DNA of 64,000 bases from Coptis chinensis (taxonomy: Eukaryota > Streptophyta > Magnoliopsida > Ranunculales > Ranunculaceae): assembly GCA_015680905.1 (NCBI GenBank), contig CM027377.1, positions 34,434,501 through 34,498,500 of the forward strand, in the 5' to 3' direction. Of this stretch, positions 10,243-27,769 are shown one piece after another; the stretch's first letter is position 1; each line of letters begins with the position of its first letter. The notes under the pieces are model-generated. The model had not been told where the DNA came from. It did no database searches and saw only the letters and a program-made list of their open reading frames with translations. Made by a program: the position numbers and the translations under genes.

Positions 10243-12721
10243 TCATCGGCGCCCTTCTTTTTTGTCATCCTTCTTCATCTTTTGGAAGCGTTGCAAGATC
10301 AACTCGATATCAATGCTATCAAAAAATTCTTTTTCAATGTATGTTATTAAACAATCATTCAACCATTCATCCGCCATCCGATTCATTTGAGACGATTTTT
10401 ATGATATTCATAAATGAAAAATGCCCTCTCCACAATAGCAATAGCAGCAAATTAAAATCAAAATAAACTTAATCAACAAATACACAAGTTGGTACACAAT
10501 GTCTTTCTTTGTCTCAACCATTGTTTTGGCTAGGATGCTAATTCTGTTTACTTTACCAAACTTAGTATCGGAACGCACATCAATGATATAATTCTTAAGC
10601 TGATCCGCTAATTTCATCTGATCTATCTCTAAAAAATCATTGAGATAAAGTCTAGCAAAATGGATCAACTTTTGCTTATCGAAAGCAGCAAACGACTCAC
10701 AATGATCAAGACATGTCATGCAAAGAAGTAATTATGTGTTTGTTTCATTAAACTGGTCGTTTAACTCTTGAAGTTGCAAATAAATACAGTGATAGAATAA
10801 TCCAACATGATAGTAATGTAAATTGGTGCTTCCTTCCGCTCTTCGTCTAGACCTCCCTCGAGCCACATACCTCTCTTCCATATTTGGAACAACCACATCA
10901 TGTTTGGCACATAGTGAAGAAACTTCAATCAAGAGACTATCCCACCCATCATCTCTCATCGTCTGTAAGCGTACCTTTGTTATTTTTACAAGAGCCATAG
11001 CATTGACAATGTCTTGGTTTTCACGCTGCAAAGCCTTTGACAAATCATTGCTAATTCATAGTATCGCTTTCATCAAATGCAAATTTAAGATAAATTCAAA
11101 AGACTGCACTAAACTCAATAATCCGTAAGCCTCACCTATTTGTTCCGAGCTTGAACCATTTTCCGCTACGTTATCAAGCACATCAACTACTGAACCATAA
11201 GTGGTTATCATGCCAAGAAGTGTATAATAGTGTGAGCCCCATCGAGTGTCACCAGATCGTTTAAGACTAGTCTCTTGATTTAACCCTTTACCACTTGAAA
11301 TTTCTCCGCTTTGTAAAGGTCGCAACAACTCTAGCCTTCATTGCTTCACAGAACATATCTCTAAATTAAACACACATGCTCCAACAAGTATTTACCACAT
11401 TAGAGAGAACACTAAAAAGATTAACAATTGACTCATGGTTCTTTGCAACTGGTACAAGGGCTAACTGAAGCTGATGAGCGAAAGAATGAACATAAAATGC
11501 AAACTCATTCTCTTTCATTATAAGTATTTTTAGGTCATTCAAATCACCTTGCATATTGCTGGCTCTATCATACCCTTGTCCACGCAGTCTAGATATGCTT
11601 AACCCATGCTTAGAGAATAACTCATCAATTGCCTTTTTAAGTGTTACTGCACTAGTTTTCTTAACATGCACAACTCTAAAAAATCTCTCAATCACGCAAC
11701 ATTTCTTGTCGACATAACGCAAAACAACTGCCATTTGCTCTTTAATTGATATATCACGTGCTTTATTGACTAAAATAACAAACAATGAATTTCCATAATC
11801 CTTTAAAATAGCATTTGTAGTTTCCATAGCAGCTGTATTCACAATCTCTTTTTATATATCAGGCGAGGTCAATTTCTGATTTTTAGAAGCATTATCAATA
11901 ACGTTCTTAATGACTTTGCTATGATCTTTCAAAAATCGAATAAGTTCAAGAAAATTGCCTTTACTGATCGACTCCTCTGATTCATCATGGCCACGGAAAG
12001 CTAAACCTTGTCTTAAAAGAAACCTAATACAATAAGTTATTGTAGTTAGATGTATTCGGTAATCCCTTCGAACTTGGTCGGATTGTCTCTCAAGAAATGT
12101 TTCAATATGCTGCTCTTGATTTAGCAATGCCCGTGCTGGCCTGTAAGCAATATTATGAGCACTATTTGGTCCTCCAACATGCTCTTTTAATTTGGTTTTC
12201 CTTTCCCAATTAGTAAACCCCTTGTAAGAAAAAACATCTCCACCTCCTTGTGCCCCTTGATCAGATTTAAAGAGATAACAATAGTGACAAAATGCGGCAT
12301 CCTTATGAATACTATATTCCAACTAACTAAACTTTCCATACCACTCTTTCCGAAAGCGACGGTTCCTCTTGCCTATTGTTCTTAGAGGAAAAGTATGATT
12401 AGGCTGGCAAGGACCCCTAAACAAATATGTTCTTCTCACCGAGTCATGGTCATTAGGATGATAATCTGAAATCTTGTTCCTCAATCCAGGGTCTCTCTGA
12501 AGACTAAACAAGTCAAGTTCTTCACGATTTTCATATTGAACCCGCTTTGACGTAGGTTGTTCAACACCACCATCATCAGTTTCTTGGTGACTTCGCTTTG
12601 AAGAGGATCCTACTTCAACACTAACAACATGATATGTGTTACTAGTTGGTTGAGCGGGAACGACTTTTCTTTGATCAAATATTTTAACATATCTATTTAA
12701 ACAATTAAAATAAATCACCAA
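10243..12721 (-). pseudogene. hAT transposase relic, zinc finger MYM-type 1-like
   Basis: Collinear minus-strand blocks spell a TTF-type zinc-finger/hAT protein. In order: a charged N-terminus; the TTF region with KDAAFCHYCYLFKSDQG (C-x2-C) and the TNWERK segment; the DUF4371-like core with SPDI, RGQGYDRASNMQG and SFAHQLQLALVPVAKNH; the TRWGSHYYTLLGM motif; and a C-terminal dimerisation region ending near 10243. The frame is broken by in-frame stops at 12325-12323 (where relatives have Trp before LEYSI), 11854-11852 (relatives have Gln) and 11368-11366, plus frameshifts around 11330, 11050 and 10730. It cannot make transposase. Its identity is clear from the motif order; it is domestication-free debris as far as can be seen. 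Confidence 0.85.
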
Positions 12722-13250
12722 TCAATTTAATTGAAATTGCACGAATTAAAATAAACCACCAATAATATTCACAAAATAAAATAATAATCACAAACATATA
12801 AATAATATGGTTTAGGAATCAGTACAAAAAGACGACAAAAAATTAAATAATATAAGAGTTACCTAGTTGCCTCCACAAAACCGGTAGGTGTAAAGTTGTT
12901 TGTTTGGGTAGAAAAGTAGAAGACTTAAATTTTAATATAGAGTAATAGAAAATGGAGGAGAAAAGAAGTAGAGTAGGTGAGAGGAATTTTTTCTTCCTAT
13001 TTTTTTTAATAGATACACGATGGTTTCTGTTTGGGTTTATATATGGGTGGATAAATATGAGATAAATAATAACACAAGTAGTATTGGGTTTTCTATTTGC
13101 TTTTTGGTACTATTTGCTTTAACCGAATCAAATTTGTACATCAACTCATCAAGTACATCACATGATATCAGCACATCTCTTTTGTTTCCTCTCTCATGAC
13201 TCATGAGCACATGCCACTTTTCTTTTTCTGTTTTGTCTTTTACCTGTTAT

Positions 13251-13378
13251 CACTTAGCAGTTAACAACTATAACTAGTTTTTTTTTTTTTTTGTTTGGGT
13301 TAGGTGAGGGTACGCCTACCACTTAGCAATTAGCAGCCATAACTAGTTTTTTTTGTTTGGGTCAGGTGAGGGTACGCC
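13251..13378. repeat. Two-copy tandem repeat in the hAT subterminal region
   Basis: The units begin CACTTAGCA at 13251 and 13320. Each runs through AACTAGTTT, a T-run, TTTGGGT and GGTGAGGGTACGCC. They differ mainly in T-run length. Subterminal repeats of this kind can be transposase-binding sites in hAT elements; that role is inference. Confidence 0.75.
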
Positions 13379-13412
13379 AGGGTGTATGCTGGGCCCCCTG
13401 GCTCCGCCACTG

Positions 13413-14710
13413 CCCCTTAAAACGATACATCAGGTGTGAGGCAAGATTTTTTTTTTAAATAATAAAAAAATGAAAAATTATGATTTGCTATTCATAAAGG
13501 ATTTGCGGCGTAGTTTATTGCACATTTGTCCTAATTATTTGTAAAATTCATTATCATTATCAATAAAATTTTTACTTAAAAAAAATAAATAAAAAGAGTT
13601 ATACACTTAATTACAAATAGGAATACAAACGAAAGTGTAAAAACAAAATTCATTGTTAATATAAGATATTATTTCTCGGATTTTTCTCGTACATAAATTT
13701 AGACATCGTCACACACACATATATAGTTATTTTAGATCTATGTGAGTTGCTACATCAACAATAACGATCAATAATAATAATAAATAAAAATTGTGTATAA
13801 TGTATTTTGTTTGAGTCAATTTGTCACTCTTTTGTAAATAAAGTGTGGAGAATAAAAAGGAAACTTGTGTTTTACAATAATGCGGAGATACATTACAATC
13901 CAAGGTAATGCAATATGATGACGGTTTTAAAAAAAAAATAAGCGGAGGTGCTTACAATTATGCGGGAAGTATTGCTAAAAAAAAAAAATAGGAATGAGAT
14001 GCTTACAATTATGCGGGGAGGTGTTACTAAAAAACATAAATTGGGAGAGAAAAATAAACATTGTACGATTAGTTAAATGTTGATAAATCGATTCTATCAT
14101 CTACAAAACCAAATACCACTATTGCATGATAATTTGAGGGCAAGAACTAAGCTACCAATATCGCTGATTAATTTGCAAGATTGTTAAGTGATTAGTTTTT
14201 TTAATGATTTTTTTCTTCTTATTTTTTTCCCTCACTACTAATATTGGTCCCTATCCAAAAAAATATGCAAAATTAACAATTGGACTCTTAAACCGAAATA
14301 ATAAAAGAGTACAGTCAACATTGAGGAGTTCAAGAGTTTTCTTATTTTTTGTCTTTAGTGAATGTTAGATGTACTAACTTTTTTACTGGCTCTCTAATAT
14401 TTATTCTCTCCTCTTTCTCACCCCTTTTACTTTTAATACCAACCAATAAAAATTTGTAGTTTCAATCTTTAACATATTTGACATATTTGTTGTGTTTGGA
14501 TTCTTCATAGGCCTCCATGATTGAGTTAGTAGGGTTATCATGATAATTTGTTATCGTTTGTTGCATCTCAGAAAACTACTTACAAAATTTTGTTATAATC
14601 ATATTGTCATATATTTGAATATATTGCTAATTGTATAAATAGGATTAAATTGATGATTAATCACATTTCGCTTATATTTAGTTTGAAAACCAATATTAAG
14701 TTCTTAGTGC
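13413..14710. other. AT-rich intergenic stretch
   Basis: No gene is recognised. It contains short imperfect repeats of the word TGCTTACAATTATGCGG (near 13951 and 14001), possibly remains of a small element. Otherwise it is low-complexity AT-rich DNA. Confidence 0.35.
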
Positions 14711-15117
14711 CATAGTACAAAATATCAGGATATGGATATTTATCGATATGTATCGTAGATATATCTTCTTCTTTGGGGATATTTGACATGGTTTCACATG
14801 TAAATATTGTGAATATATCTAAAATATCGACAAATATCGTAGATATTGTGGATATTTATTGATATATCATGATACATTATTTATATTTATTTGAAATATA
14901 ATGGTAAATATTAAATAAAATTGTTATATACACAAAATATCATCAAATATCTCTAAATATCACAAAATATCTCTAAATATCACAAATATCATCAAAATAT
15001 CACCGATATTTGCAGTAGTATATATCTCTGAACATATCGTGATATTTATATATCTTTATCTGAAATTTAGATAGATATCCTCAAATATCGCGATATATCA
15101 TGATATTTTGTACTATA
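14711..15117. mobile_element. Small TIR element (MITE), copy 2
   Basis: This 407-bp non-coding element is flanked by exact 8-bp repeats CTTAGTGC (14703-14710 and 15118-15125). The left end starts CATAGTACAAAATATC; the right end, reverse-complemented, starts TATAGTACAAAATATC. The inside is rich in ATATC/GATAT words. It is the closest relative of the element at 42369, which lies in the opposite orientation. Confidence 0.85.
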
Positions 15118-15125
15118 CTTAGTGC

Positions 15126-16050
15126 AACAGACAATTTAGAAGATCACTCTTGAACTCTTAGTCTAACATTTAATAGTTCGATGCTGCCTATGATATGTGG
15201 CAAGTGCACTATTGAAGTATACGCAATCCCATTTTTAGCTCGTTAAACCCAAGCCCAAGTCCAAAGATATATTTGGATTATCGAAAAAACAAAAAAATAA
15301 AAAGATATAAGCACCAAAAAGAACTTTGTCTAAATTCTAAACCCAAATTTTTGGTTAAATATCTGTTATATCTTACTCTCTGGAGCATTGGATTTCTATG
15401 TCCAATCTCATGCCACTAGCCATCTTCATCTAAGTCTTTTAAAATGAAAGAAATGTAGGATTAGTATTATCGTGTGATCTATAATGTGGTCCAGGAAAGT
15501 GGCTCCACATACCACTCTGAATGTCAAAGATGATGAACCGATATATATTTATTTCTGTCACTAACTGATTTGAAAACTACCATACGTACAACAGGTGGGT
15601 GGTGCGTTGTAGAACAAAATGATGCACATGATAGTAATCATGATAGTAATTGAAACATTACCAATGAATCTTATTGGAAAATATACAGAATAGTGTTGTT
15701 GTGAACTTGTGAATTTGTGATAACGTTAGAGAACTGATTAACAGTAATAGGTATTTTCCTTGTAAGGGTTGGATCAGGTTTCAATTTAAACGTTGCATGC
15801 AGACCATTTTCGGTGTATTTCATTACCTCCCTGTTCATAAATTTTTGTCATGCAAAAAGATACCACCAGTAGGGCTGTAGTTCCATTGGTGCACAAATAG
15901 TCAATAGTCAGACACCTCAAACTTATTATCCGTACACCAGGCATCTATTAACATTGAGAAGAAAATCAAGGGCATGTGAGAAAATGCACACGAAAAACCC
16001 AGCATGGTTATCTAATTTGACTAATTTTATTTACAATTTTGTTCGCATTT
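15126..16050. other. Intergenic stretch, nothing recognised
   Basis: AT-rich sequence with no supported coding region, RNA gene or terminal repeats. Confidence 0.35.
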
Positions 16051-17774
16051 GTCCCCAATTTCACAGCATGACCAAATTAGCTGTCTTTTACTTGAATCTA
16101 TCCAGTTAGGCATATGCAATATCAAGTGTACTCCTTACCACATAAAATTACCAAAATACCCATTGACTAAAATAGATCAAATTTACACATGTGACCATCC
16201 TATGCATTTGATCAGACGCCCACAAATATTTTTGGATTTTGTAGTTTTTGATCTTAATAATCAGTTAATCACGTGTTTAATCAGGTAATTACGTGTTTAA
16301 TCGAATGCTCACATATTATTGGATTTAATCCAATGCCCACAAATATCCATTAATAATCAGTTAATCACATATTCTGTTTTGATTTAAAGAAACAGATCCA
16401 ACGGCCAAATGACAACCCATCTAGAATGCATGTATCACCAAACACTTTCATCCGACAGCCACTGCTCTTTAACATCATCTTCTTCAACCGTCACCCTCTT
16501 CCACATCTACACCCAATGACATAGCACCACCACCTCTACACTTCCCTACTGTCACTCCCACCAATCGCAAGTTCACCGCCTCTAATATCTGAAACCGCCA
16601 CATACCCGTCTCCACCACCATCACCACCCTAGAACACCTCCGACCGCCAAATCTTATGACCCCAACCCAAGTGGAACAATTATTGCTAGTGAGAGCCCAA
16701 TTGATCTGGTCTTATGCAGATTAGCATTAATGAGCAATTCTCGCACTCTATTGTAGATAATGATCCAGACATTGACCTATATATAATAAGGCTATAACCA
16801 AATACAAAAACTAAAAGACAATATTTTTACAGTGTGCTATATATTACCGAAAAAACTATTCCTAGAGCAACATTTTTTTTTTTTTTTTGGCAAGTTTGTT
16901 TTAAATGAGATCAATAACTCTTTGATGCTAGCGGTCCAAACCTCTGATATCATCACTCAAAAATTTTAACGACTTTGCTAGTCGGCATCTGCTTCCTAGA
17001 GCAACAATCAATCATAGAGACGTGAGATCACTAGATTAATTTACAGTTTCTAATGAGTGACATATCGGCCTTGGGCTCTTGGAATAATTCTAAGTAGCAT
17101 TGTGACTTCTCCCCTTTTGACACCCAGTAAACAACCAAGTGAACCAACGATCTACGCCTTTAGATTTCAAATAATCAAATAGATAAAATACCTAGTGTAG
17201 AAATGGCATTTGTAATGGGTATTTTTCCGACTTCTCAATTGAATCTCTTAACCCCAATTTCTAAATCTAGATAACTGTTCAAACACCAAGTTTAGAGCTT
17301 TATGCTTAATTGTTATTTCTTCCATTGTCCAACTTCACCCTTTTAATAGGTTATCAGTTTTGTGGGAGCAAAAATAGTGGCCTTGTTTCGGTGGCGACGA
17401 CAAAGGCGGATGGAGATGGCGATGGCTGAACATGAGAAAGATGATGGCAAGAGGAAGAAGATGATGACCTATATTTAGTACCACAATCCCAATCAAGCCA
17501 GGTTTTAATCTCGGCCGTTGGTCTTTGAAAATATCAAGATTTTGACATGTGTCAATCAAATTTTAGGAGATGTGTCATTTCCAAAATATTTGTGGGCATT
17601 GGATCAAATGCATAGGATGGTGACCCGTGTAAATTTGATAGATTTTGGTCTTGTGAGTCAATGGGTATTTTGGTAATTTTACAAGATAAAGGGTAGACAT
17701 GAAATTGCACATCCACTAACTGGATGGAGTCGAGTCAAGGACAGCTGACTTGGTCATGATGTGAAATTGGGGAC
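16051..17774. mobile_element. Non-coding element with long terminal inverted repeats (~190 bp)
   Basis: The segments 16051-16236 and 17774-17581 are inverted copies of each other. Both begin GTCCCCAATTTCAC, share AAAATTACCAAAATACCCAT and CCATCCTATGCATTTGATC, and end near GCCCACAAATATT. The arms have visibly diverged. The 1.3-kb interior is richer in GC near 16440-16680 and 17380-17460 but holds no recognised protein. Long arms suggest a Mutator-like or foldback non-autonomous element. I could not identify a 9-bp target duplication, so the outer borders are approximate. Confidence 0.65.
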
Positions 17775-17885
17775 GGAACACTAATAATGGAATGGAAGAA
17801 CTAGGGATGGAATACCAATTGGCAAAGTTGATGGGACGGAACACTAAAAAACTGTTTTATTTATGATAATTCTGTCCCAAAGGTG

Positions 17886-22021
<4,136 letters not shown>

Positions 22022-25000
22022 ATCTCTCTCTCAATCAAATAATAACTCAGAAAGAAAAATAGAAAGCCCTGTGGGGTGGGGGTGGGGGGGGGATTTAAGG
22101 AAGAAAAAAACGTGGAAAACAAAGAAATAATGACAAATGTAAGTGTGGTATTAATGCAGCTTTCTTAATTTGCCCCTATATTGATAGGTGATTTCAGATA
22201 GAGATAGAGAGGGTTTAATTTTGGTAAAAACATATTAATACCAGGTTACTTTCGGTAAAAGGTTTTTTTAGAAGTAGTAAAATATTTTCTGAAATACTTC
22301 CTTCTTCTTTGGTGTGAGTTTTGTTTATGGTCTTCTTGGAAAAAGAAGTAAAAGCTTTGAGTGAATATGCAGAAATGGGCAAATTTCCTTACTTGAAACT
22401 TGACTCAAAACAAGCTCAATCAGTACTATATATGACTTCAACTTGTTAATCAGTTCAACAAAGCCCAGTAGTAATTCACTTCTTTGCTAGCTACTCGAAC
22501 GAAGTTGAAAAATCACTCACAAAGCCACATTCAGACCATGAATCACTGTTCTCTACTCAAAACTTTCCACTTTTCTGTGATTTTCACTTAATATGAGACT
22601 TTGAAGAGAGAATTTCAACTTCTTTGCTATTCAGAACTTGAAAGATAACTTACATATAAAACAAGTCTTTCGATTTCCAATGCTAGATCTCAAAAACACC
22701 AAATCAAAGCGCATAAGTTCAGCTTTCGAAGCAACCCAACAAGTTCAACTCACTTATAATTTTAAAAAGCAGCTTCTTTCTCTTTCCTTCCCATCACTCT
22801 TCATGCTCTCACCACAGTCTCACTGTCTTACACAGGCTTTCCATAATGCTTATTTTTCAGTTATTTTAACTTTTACAAAAAAGTTGATGTATTCTTCTAT
22901 CAATATATATAGACAATAATAAGTAATAAGTGAAAGGGAACGAAGCATGCGCTACTGAATTGGCCAAAATATTCCATTTTAAGTGTTGTTATTTTAGGTT
23001 CTTATGCCTAAAGTTCGTTTTCAAATTAAGACTGGTCCTTCAAACCTAGGTGTGAGTGTGTGGACCACTAGGTATCATTTACTTTTTAGTTAGCACTCAT
23101 ATGAGCCCATCTTCCTAGTTAGGTATGGTGCAAAAGGAATGAAGGCAAGGTATAATAACTCACATGCATGATGTGGAACTCCCATTTGATGATATTCTTT
23201 CCACTTGTCGAGTTGGGAAGTCGTTGATGGAGGATTTCCATACAAGTTGGAAGTTGAGTGACTTGGCATCACAAGATATTTTAGGTTTCCTTCAAGCAAC
23301 TTGATTCGCCGAGGGACGACAATAAATGCTTAGGTGTCATTCAGTGTAGGATAGATTTAGAGGAGTTTATTGTTTACTTTAGGATGTTCTAATGACATAG
23401 ATTGGTCACAAACTATCTTATGATTAGTCCAAATATGATTATGTGGCATTTCCTAAACTAACTCGAGTTGAAAAATTATGAAATTCAAGCTTTTTGGATC
23501 TTGTGCTAATTGTCGATATCCATAGAGTGAAGATATTTAGATGGGGTACCAAACCTAATCGATTCCTAATGGTGTGGCATAAATGATGACAAGTTTATAG
23601 TTAAGTTTGTTACAAACTCTTATTTTTTTGGTCAAGAAGTTTGTTAATTACCAACTAATTTTGCATTCATTCATTACGTGAATGCCATTCACTTGGCATA
23701 TTAACTAAAAGAATCGATTGCTGTTGTTGGTTGCATAAAGAACAAAAACTTACATGGTTTTTTTTGGTTGTTGATTCTGGCTTGTCGTTAACTAAAATAT
23801 CAAATCTTGATGATTTAATTAAGTTTTTGTCGTGAATCATAATAACAAGTTAATTAACACTCATAACGACAATTAGATTTTCTTTACACATGGTAGAATT
23901 TTTGAGTTGTTTGATCTAATATTTACGCAAAAGATATCTTTATTAACCCTACCAATTTTGTATAGTTTGTTAGGTATGTAGATCGAATTGGTACTAAAAC
24001 ATGCAATCAAGTAAAGGAGATGGTGTGTAAGATTCAACAACTGGACCCCTACTAATTAAACGACTGACAACTCAATTAAAACTATGCTACTGTTTCAGAC
24101 TTCAAAACTTTACCTATATTTGCCTACTTTTGATAGTATTTTGGTGGCGGAATGCTGGAAGCACCTTCCATTATGGCTTTATATGTTTTAGTTCAATGTA
24201 CACTTCAAAGAATCGAGATTCAATTAGGGTATCCTCACAAATTAAAGGTCAATGTTGTAAAATATTAAAAGATAATTCAATGTTTAGCATGAGCCTTCTA
24301 GATTTTGTATGTGATTTACACAACGTATGTATCATTAGTTGTCTATTGTCATTTATGGCTTGTAATATCTTTTTTATATACCTTTATAGAGGAGAAGAAT
24401 AAAAATCTAAATCAATACTCTTCAAATGTGAGGCTGAACTTCGCCAGTATCATAATGCACAATCAACATGTATTTCAATGGAAAGCTATCAGTCAACGAT
24501 ACACATTTTTCTGTTTTTTGTGATGATACATACTTTCTCCTAATCTCAACTCTAAATTTGAAACTTGTATATATTTTACATGGCAAACAAACACAGACAG
24601 TCAAACTTTTCCTAATCCAAATAAGTTGGCATCTTTTTCTATCATCTTTCTTCTTTTGGTTTGTTAAAGAACCATGTTAAAAATTAAGTTTGTACGTTTT
24701 TATATAGGTTCTCTTTCTCCTTTCCAAAACCAGAAATTCAAACCCTAAATTAAGATTGATCTAATTTTAAATGATTTGATTGTTATATATGTATGTCTTA
24801 CCACAAAAGCAGCTAGCTAAAACAAGAGCTTTTAAGCTGTCCCATCCTTTCTTCTTCTTCATCTGACTCACCCAATATTATAGAATTATTCTCCTATTAA
24901 GCCTTTGTTTGAGGAAGCTCTCCAATAAGATCAAAATGAAAAGTAACCGCATATAAAAGTTTTTTTTTGGTAACTTATTTTTTTGTTACATTAATAATAT

Positions 25001-25322
25001 TAGTGCGTGCCTAGTTAGATAAAAACTTTTGTTTGACAATTATTTTACTTTAGAAAGTCTAGAAGCATATGCATGCATCATAACTTCATAAGCTAGCCGA
25101 GAAAAATTTCAAGCCTTATCGCTTATGATAAAAAATCCTTCTAAACTCCTATCTACCACACATTGACCGTCTTGGTTATCTTATAATTGTGTAGTTTAAA
25201 TCTAATTAAGTAGAGTGTTTGCCTAGACAGCCAGGCGTGTTTTGCATGAGTTGAAAATAGTAGTTATAGTTGGACACTATTTTCCCAAAAAAATAAATTT
25301 GTAGTGACCGCCCACGTTAATT

Positions 25323-25344
25323 GCAAGTCCTGGATCCGTCCCTG
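25323..25344. other. Possible hAT terminal sequence
   Basis: Reverse-complemented, this reads CAGGGACGGATCCAGGACTT, the consensus-like end of plant hAT elements and similar to the end at 13412. No matching partner end was found, so it may be a solo remnant. Confidence 0.35.
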
Positions 25345-27650
25345 GTTCAAGCTCTGGCGAAGGCTTTTTATGGGATTAGCGTCGCTGGCTAAGAGTATAA
25401 AAACTTTCGTGTTACTCGATCATGTGATTCGACAATTTTATTGTTATTGATAAAGGAATGTGAAGGAATTGTAGGTTTAAACGCTGGTACGATAGAGATA
25501 ATTTCATCGCAAAATGACATTAACATTCTTTTTTTCAGCTTGCTAAAAAGTGATGGAAAAATACCAGCTTAGAGCTCCAGCAAGTAATGTCTTGTGCAGA
25601 ATAGATGGTTTGAACAAAGGGATATACCATCGAAATAGATTACCTCTTTGAATTGATTTCAAACAAAATCTGGTCTTGGCCATAGTGCAGAACTAACGAG
25701 TCATGATATTGTCATTGAATATCTCAACTCAAACAAAGTAATATTAAGGTTGACCAAATCTTGTTCATCGTGTCAATCAATTTCATAACCATAGGGCATA
25801 ACAACTTTATGCTTTAGTAAATTAATTTAAAATGTAATTTTCATGTTTGAAATTCGAAGTTGCACTACAAGTGGTGGAGTGTTGATTCCTGAGACACTCA
25901 TGAAGTTGGAGACCTTGTTACGTTGATAAGGTGTTTGGTGGTAGGCATTAGGGCAGTATGTTCTGTAAAAGACTAGATAAAGTAGTTAAATTTCTTGAGG
26001 TTACCATGTTCTGATTACCAAATATAGGTTTATATAGGCATATTGCATGTATAGCTACAAAATCTCTTGGGCAAGGATCCCTTATCAATGGTATGAAGTC
26101 TGAACTTTGACTCAATGTTTACTCTATCAACCAAATACTGGATGTACCTAAGCTAAGATCAAATCTTCTTCTACTTCTCTCTCTTTTTGGATGGTGCCTA
26201 AGATCAAATCCATTTCTCATGAATCATGGACATTATTTCACAGCAATTCCTTAGGATCGTCATGGCTTTCAAAAAGAGATGACGTTTCTCCAAGCTGAAT
26301 TGAAACTTATTTCATCTGTGTAAAAATCCTTCGTTCTTTATCCATTTTAATGAATACAATTCAACCAGAACCAGCATTAAGAGCTAATCTGATCAAATAA
26401 GGACCATATAGCATTGAAATCATTGACATGCTCAAAGGACCACTTCTAATAGCAAACCTGATAAAAACAGGCACCAAGTGGCTCACGTATACAACACAAA
26501 TCCCATGGCCCACCAGGTTGGTAAACAAATGGACCATATCAATCTTTTGACTAGAAACTCAGGACGGTAACCTAATTCAGTAATTCACATGGAATTATAC
26601 TGCCGCCCAATTAACGCCTAGGCACTAGAAATGGTCCTAGATATGGAAACCGGTGTTTTCAAATTCTTAATATAGCACATGATGGTCCTTCCTTCATTTG
26701 CTACCCGATCAACATCATTAGGGCCCTATAAGGCACAGAGGGTTGAAAGTGGGTTCTATATGGTTTTACACTTGCGCCAACATCAGAGCTTGTAGTTAAC
26801 AAGTTAATTAGCAGTTATATACATGCGTGAAGTATCCTAGATCCTAGATTGCAGAGCAAATCTTGAAAAGGTAGATTAAACCAGGGGGTGCGACCGATTC
26901 CAAAAATTCCAATCAAATTCTGGCCTATGCCTCTAAACTACAACACCATATAAAACTAGAAACCATATATAAGAAGGATCTTAAAACCTCAAACAAACTG
27001 ACCTAGGACGTTAAAGATATTCATGTCTTCAGCATTGAGAAGTCGGGATTTTGCACACAAGATAAACATTGACAAAAAAAAAAGGTAATTCTTATTTATA
27101 AACTAGAGCTGTCTACTCCCGCTTGGTGTATGGTCATTCTGTGAAAGTCATGCACAAGATAATTTTTTTTTTGAAACGGTGATGGGTTGAGGTATGATTA
27201 ACTTGTTGATTAAACTTCAAATAGTTACATACCTCCCTAAGAGTATGATCATTAGATGGAGAATTCTCAATACAACAATATTAGGCTCTAAGCCATACAA
27301 TCATGAAAAACTCATGAGCATTGTCTACTTGGGTACACACACAAATAATTATATAAAAATATCTAACGTCTGCCACCAAACAAAAGTTTATCCCTTAAGA
27401 CTGGATGACCATTCTTTGGATGTTTCTGTGCATTATCAAAATTGTAGAAAAAGGTCCCACATTCACAGCAAGTGTATGTTAGACCAATAATATCATCTGA
27501 AATTTCCTTGATGGATGTTCTTACCTTTATATCTGCGAGAGCACCATGTATACTTAAGTCCTAACCAAGGATTTTATTCATTTGAGCAAATGAAAGAAAG
27601 AATCAGTGGATCCCAAAATTTGCATTCGAGAAGAGGTCTTTCACCAATCC

Positions 27651-27769
27651 AAACACTATGCATACGTACTGGCAAATCTCTAGTAGGAAAATATGAGATT
27701 TGCCAGTGTTTTCCCACTATATATTTGCCGACGTCTCCACCTTCCTCAACAAACACTATGCATACGTAT
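27651..27769. repeat. Direct repeat around a Harbinger-end-like fragment
   Basis: The 16-mer AACACTATGCATACGT occurs near 27651 and again near 27752. The sequence between them contains CTGGCAAATCTCTAGTAGG and GATTTGCCAGTGTTTTCCC, words also found in the left end of the Harbinger element at 27860. It looks like a small insertion or template-switch patch copied from that end. Confidence 0.5.

Larger units (their letters stand above)
10017..13412 (-). mobile_element. hAT-superfamily element with ZMYM1-like (TTF-type) transposase, dead
   Basis: The right end, reverse-complemented, begins CAGTGGCGGAGCCAGG, a typical end for this hAT group. The left end near 10017 reads CGGCAGAGCCAGAAATG and is a degraded partner of it. 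The transposase relic lies between them on the minus strand. A clean 8-bp target duplication is not visible because the left flank is a C-run, so the left border is good to a few bases only. The right subterminal region has a tandem repeat at 13251. Confidence 0.7.

Noticed and set aside
22638-22919. Open frame upstream of TAR2 (MKDNLHIKQVFRFP)
   Set aside because: No homology recognised, no splice or promoter logic; length is within chance for AT-rich DNA.
24130-24680. Cluster of overlapping short frames on both strands
   Set aside because: All are short, mutually overlapping and composition-driven; no conserved motif.
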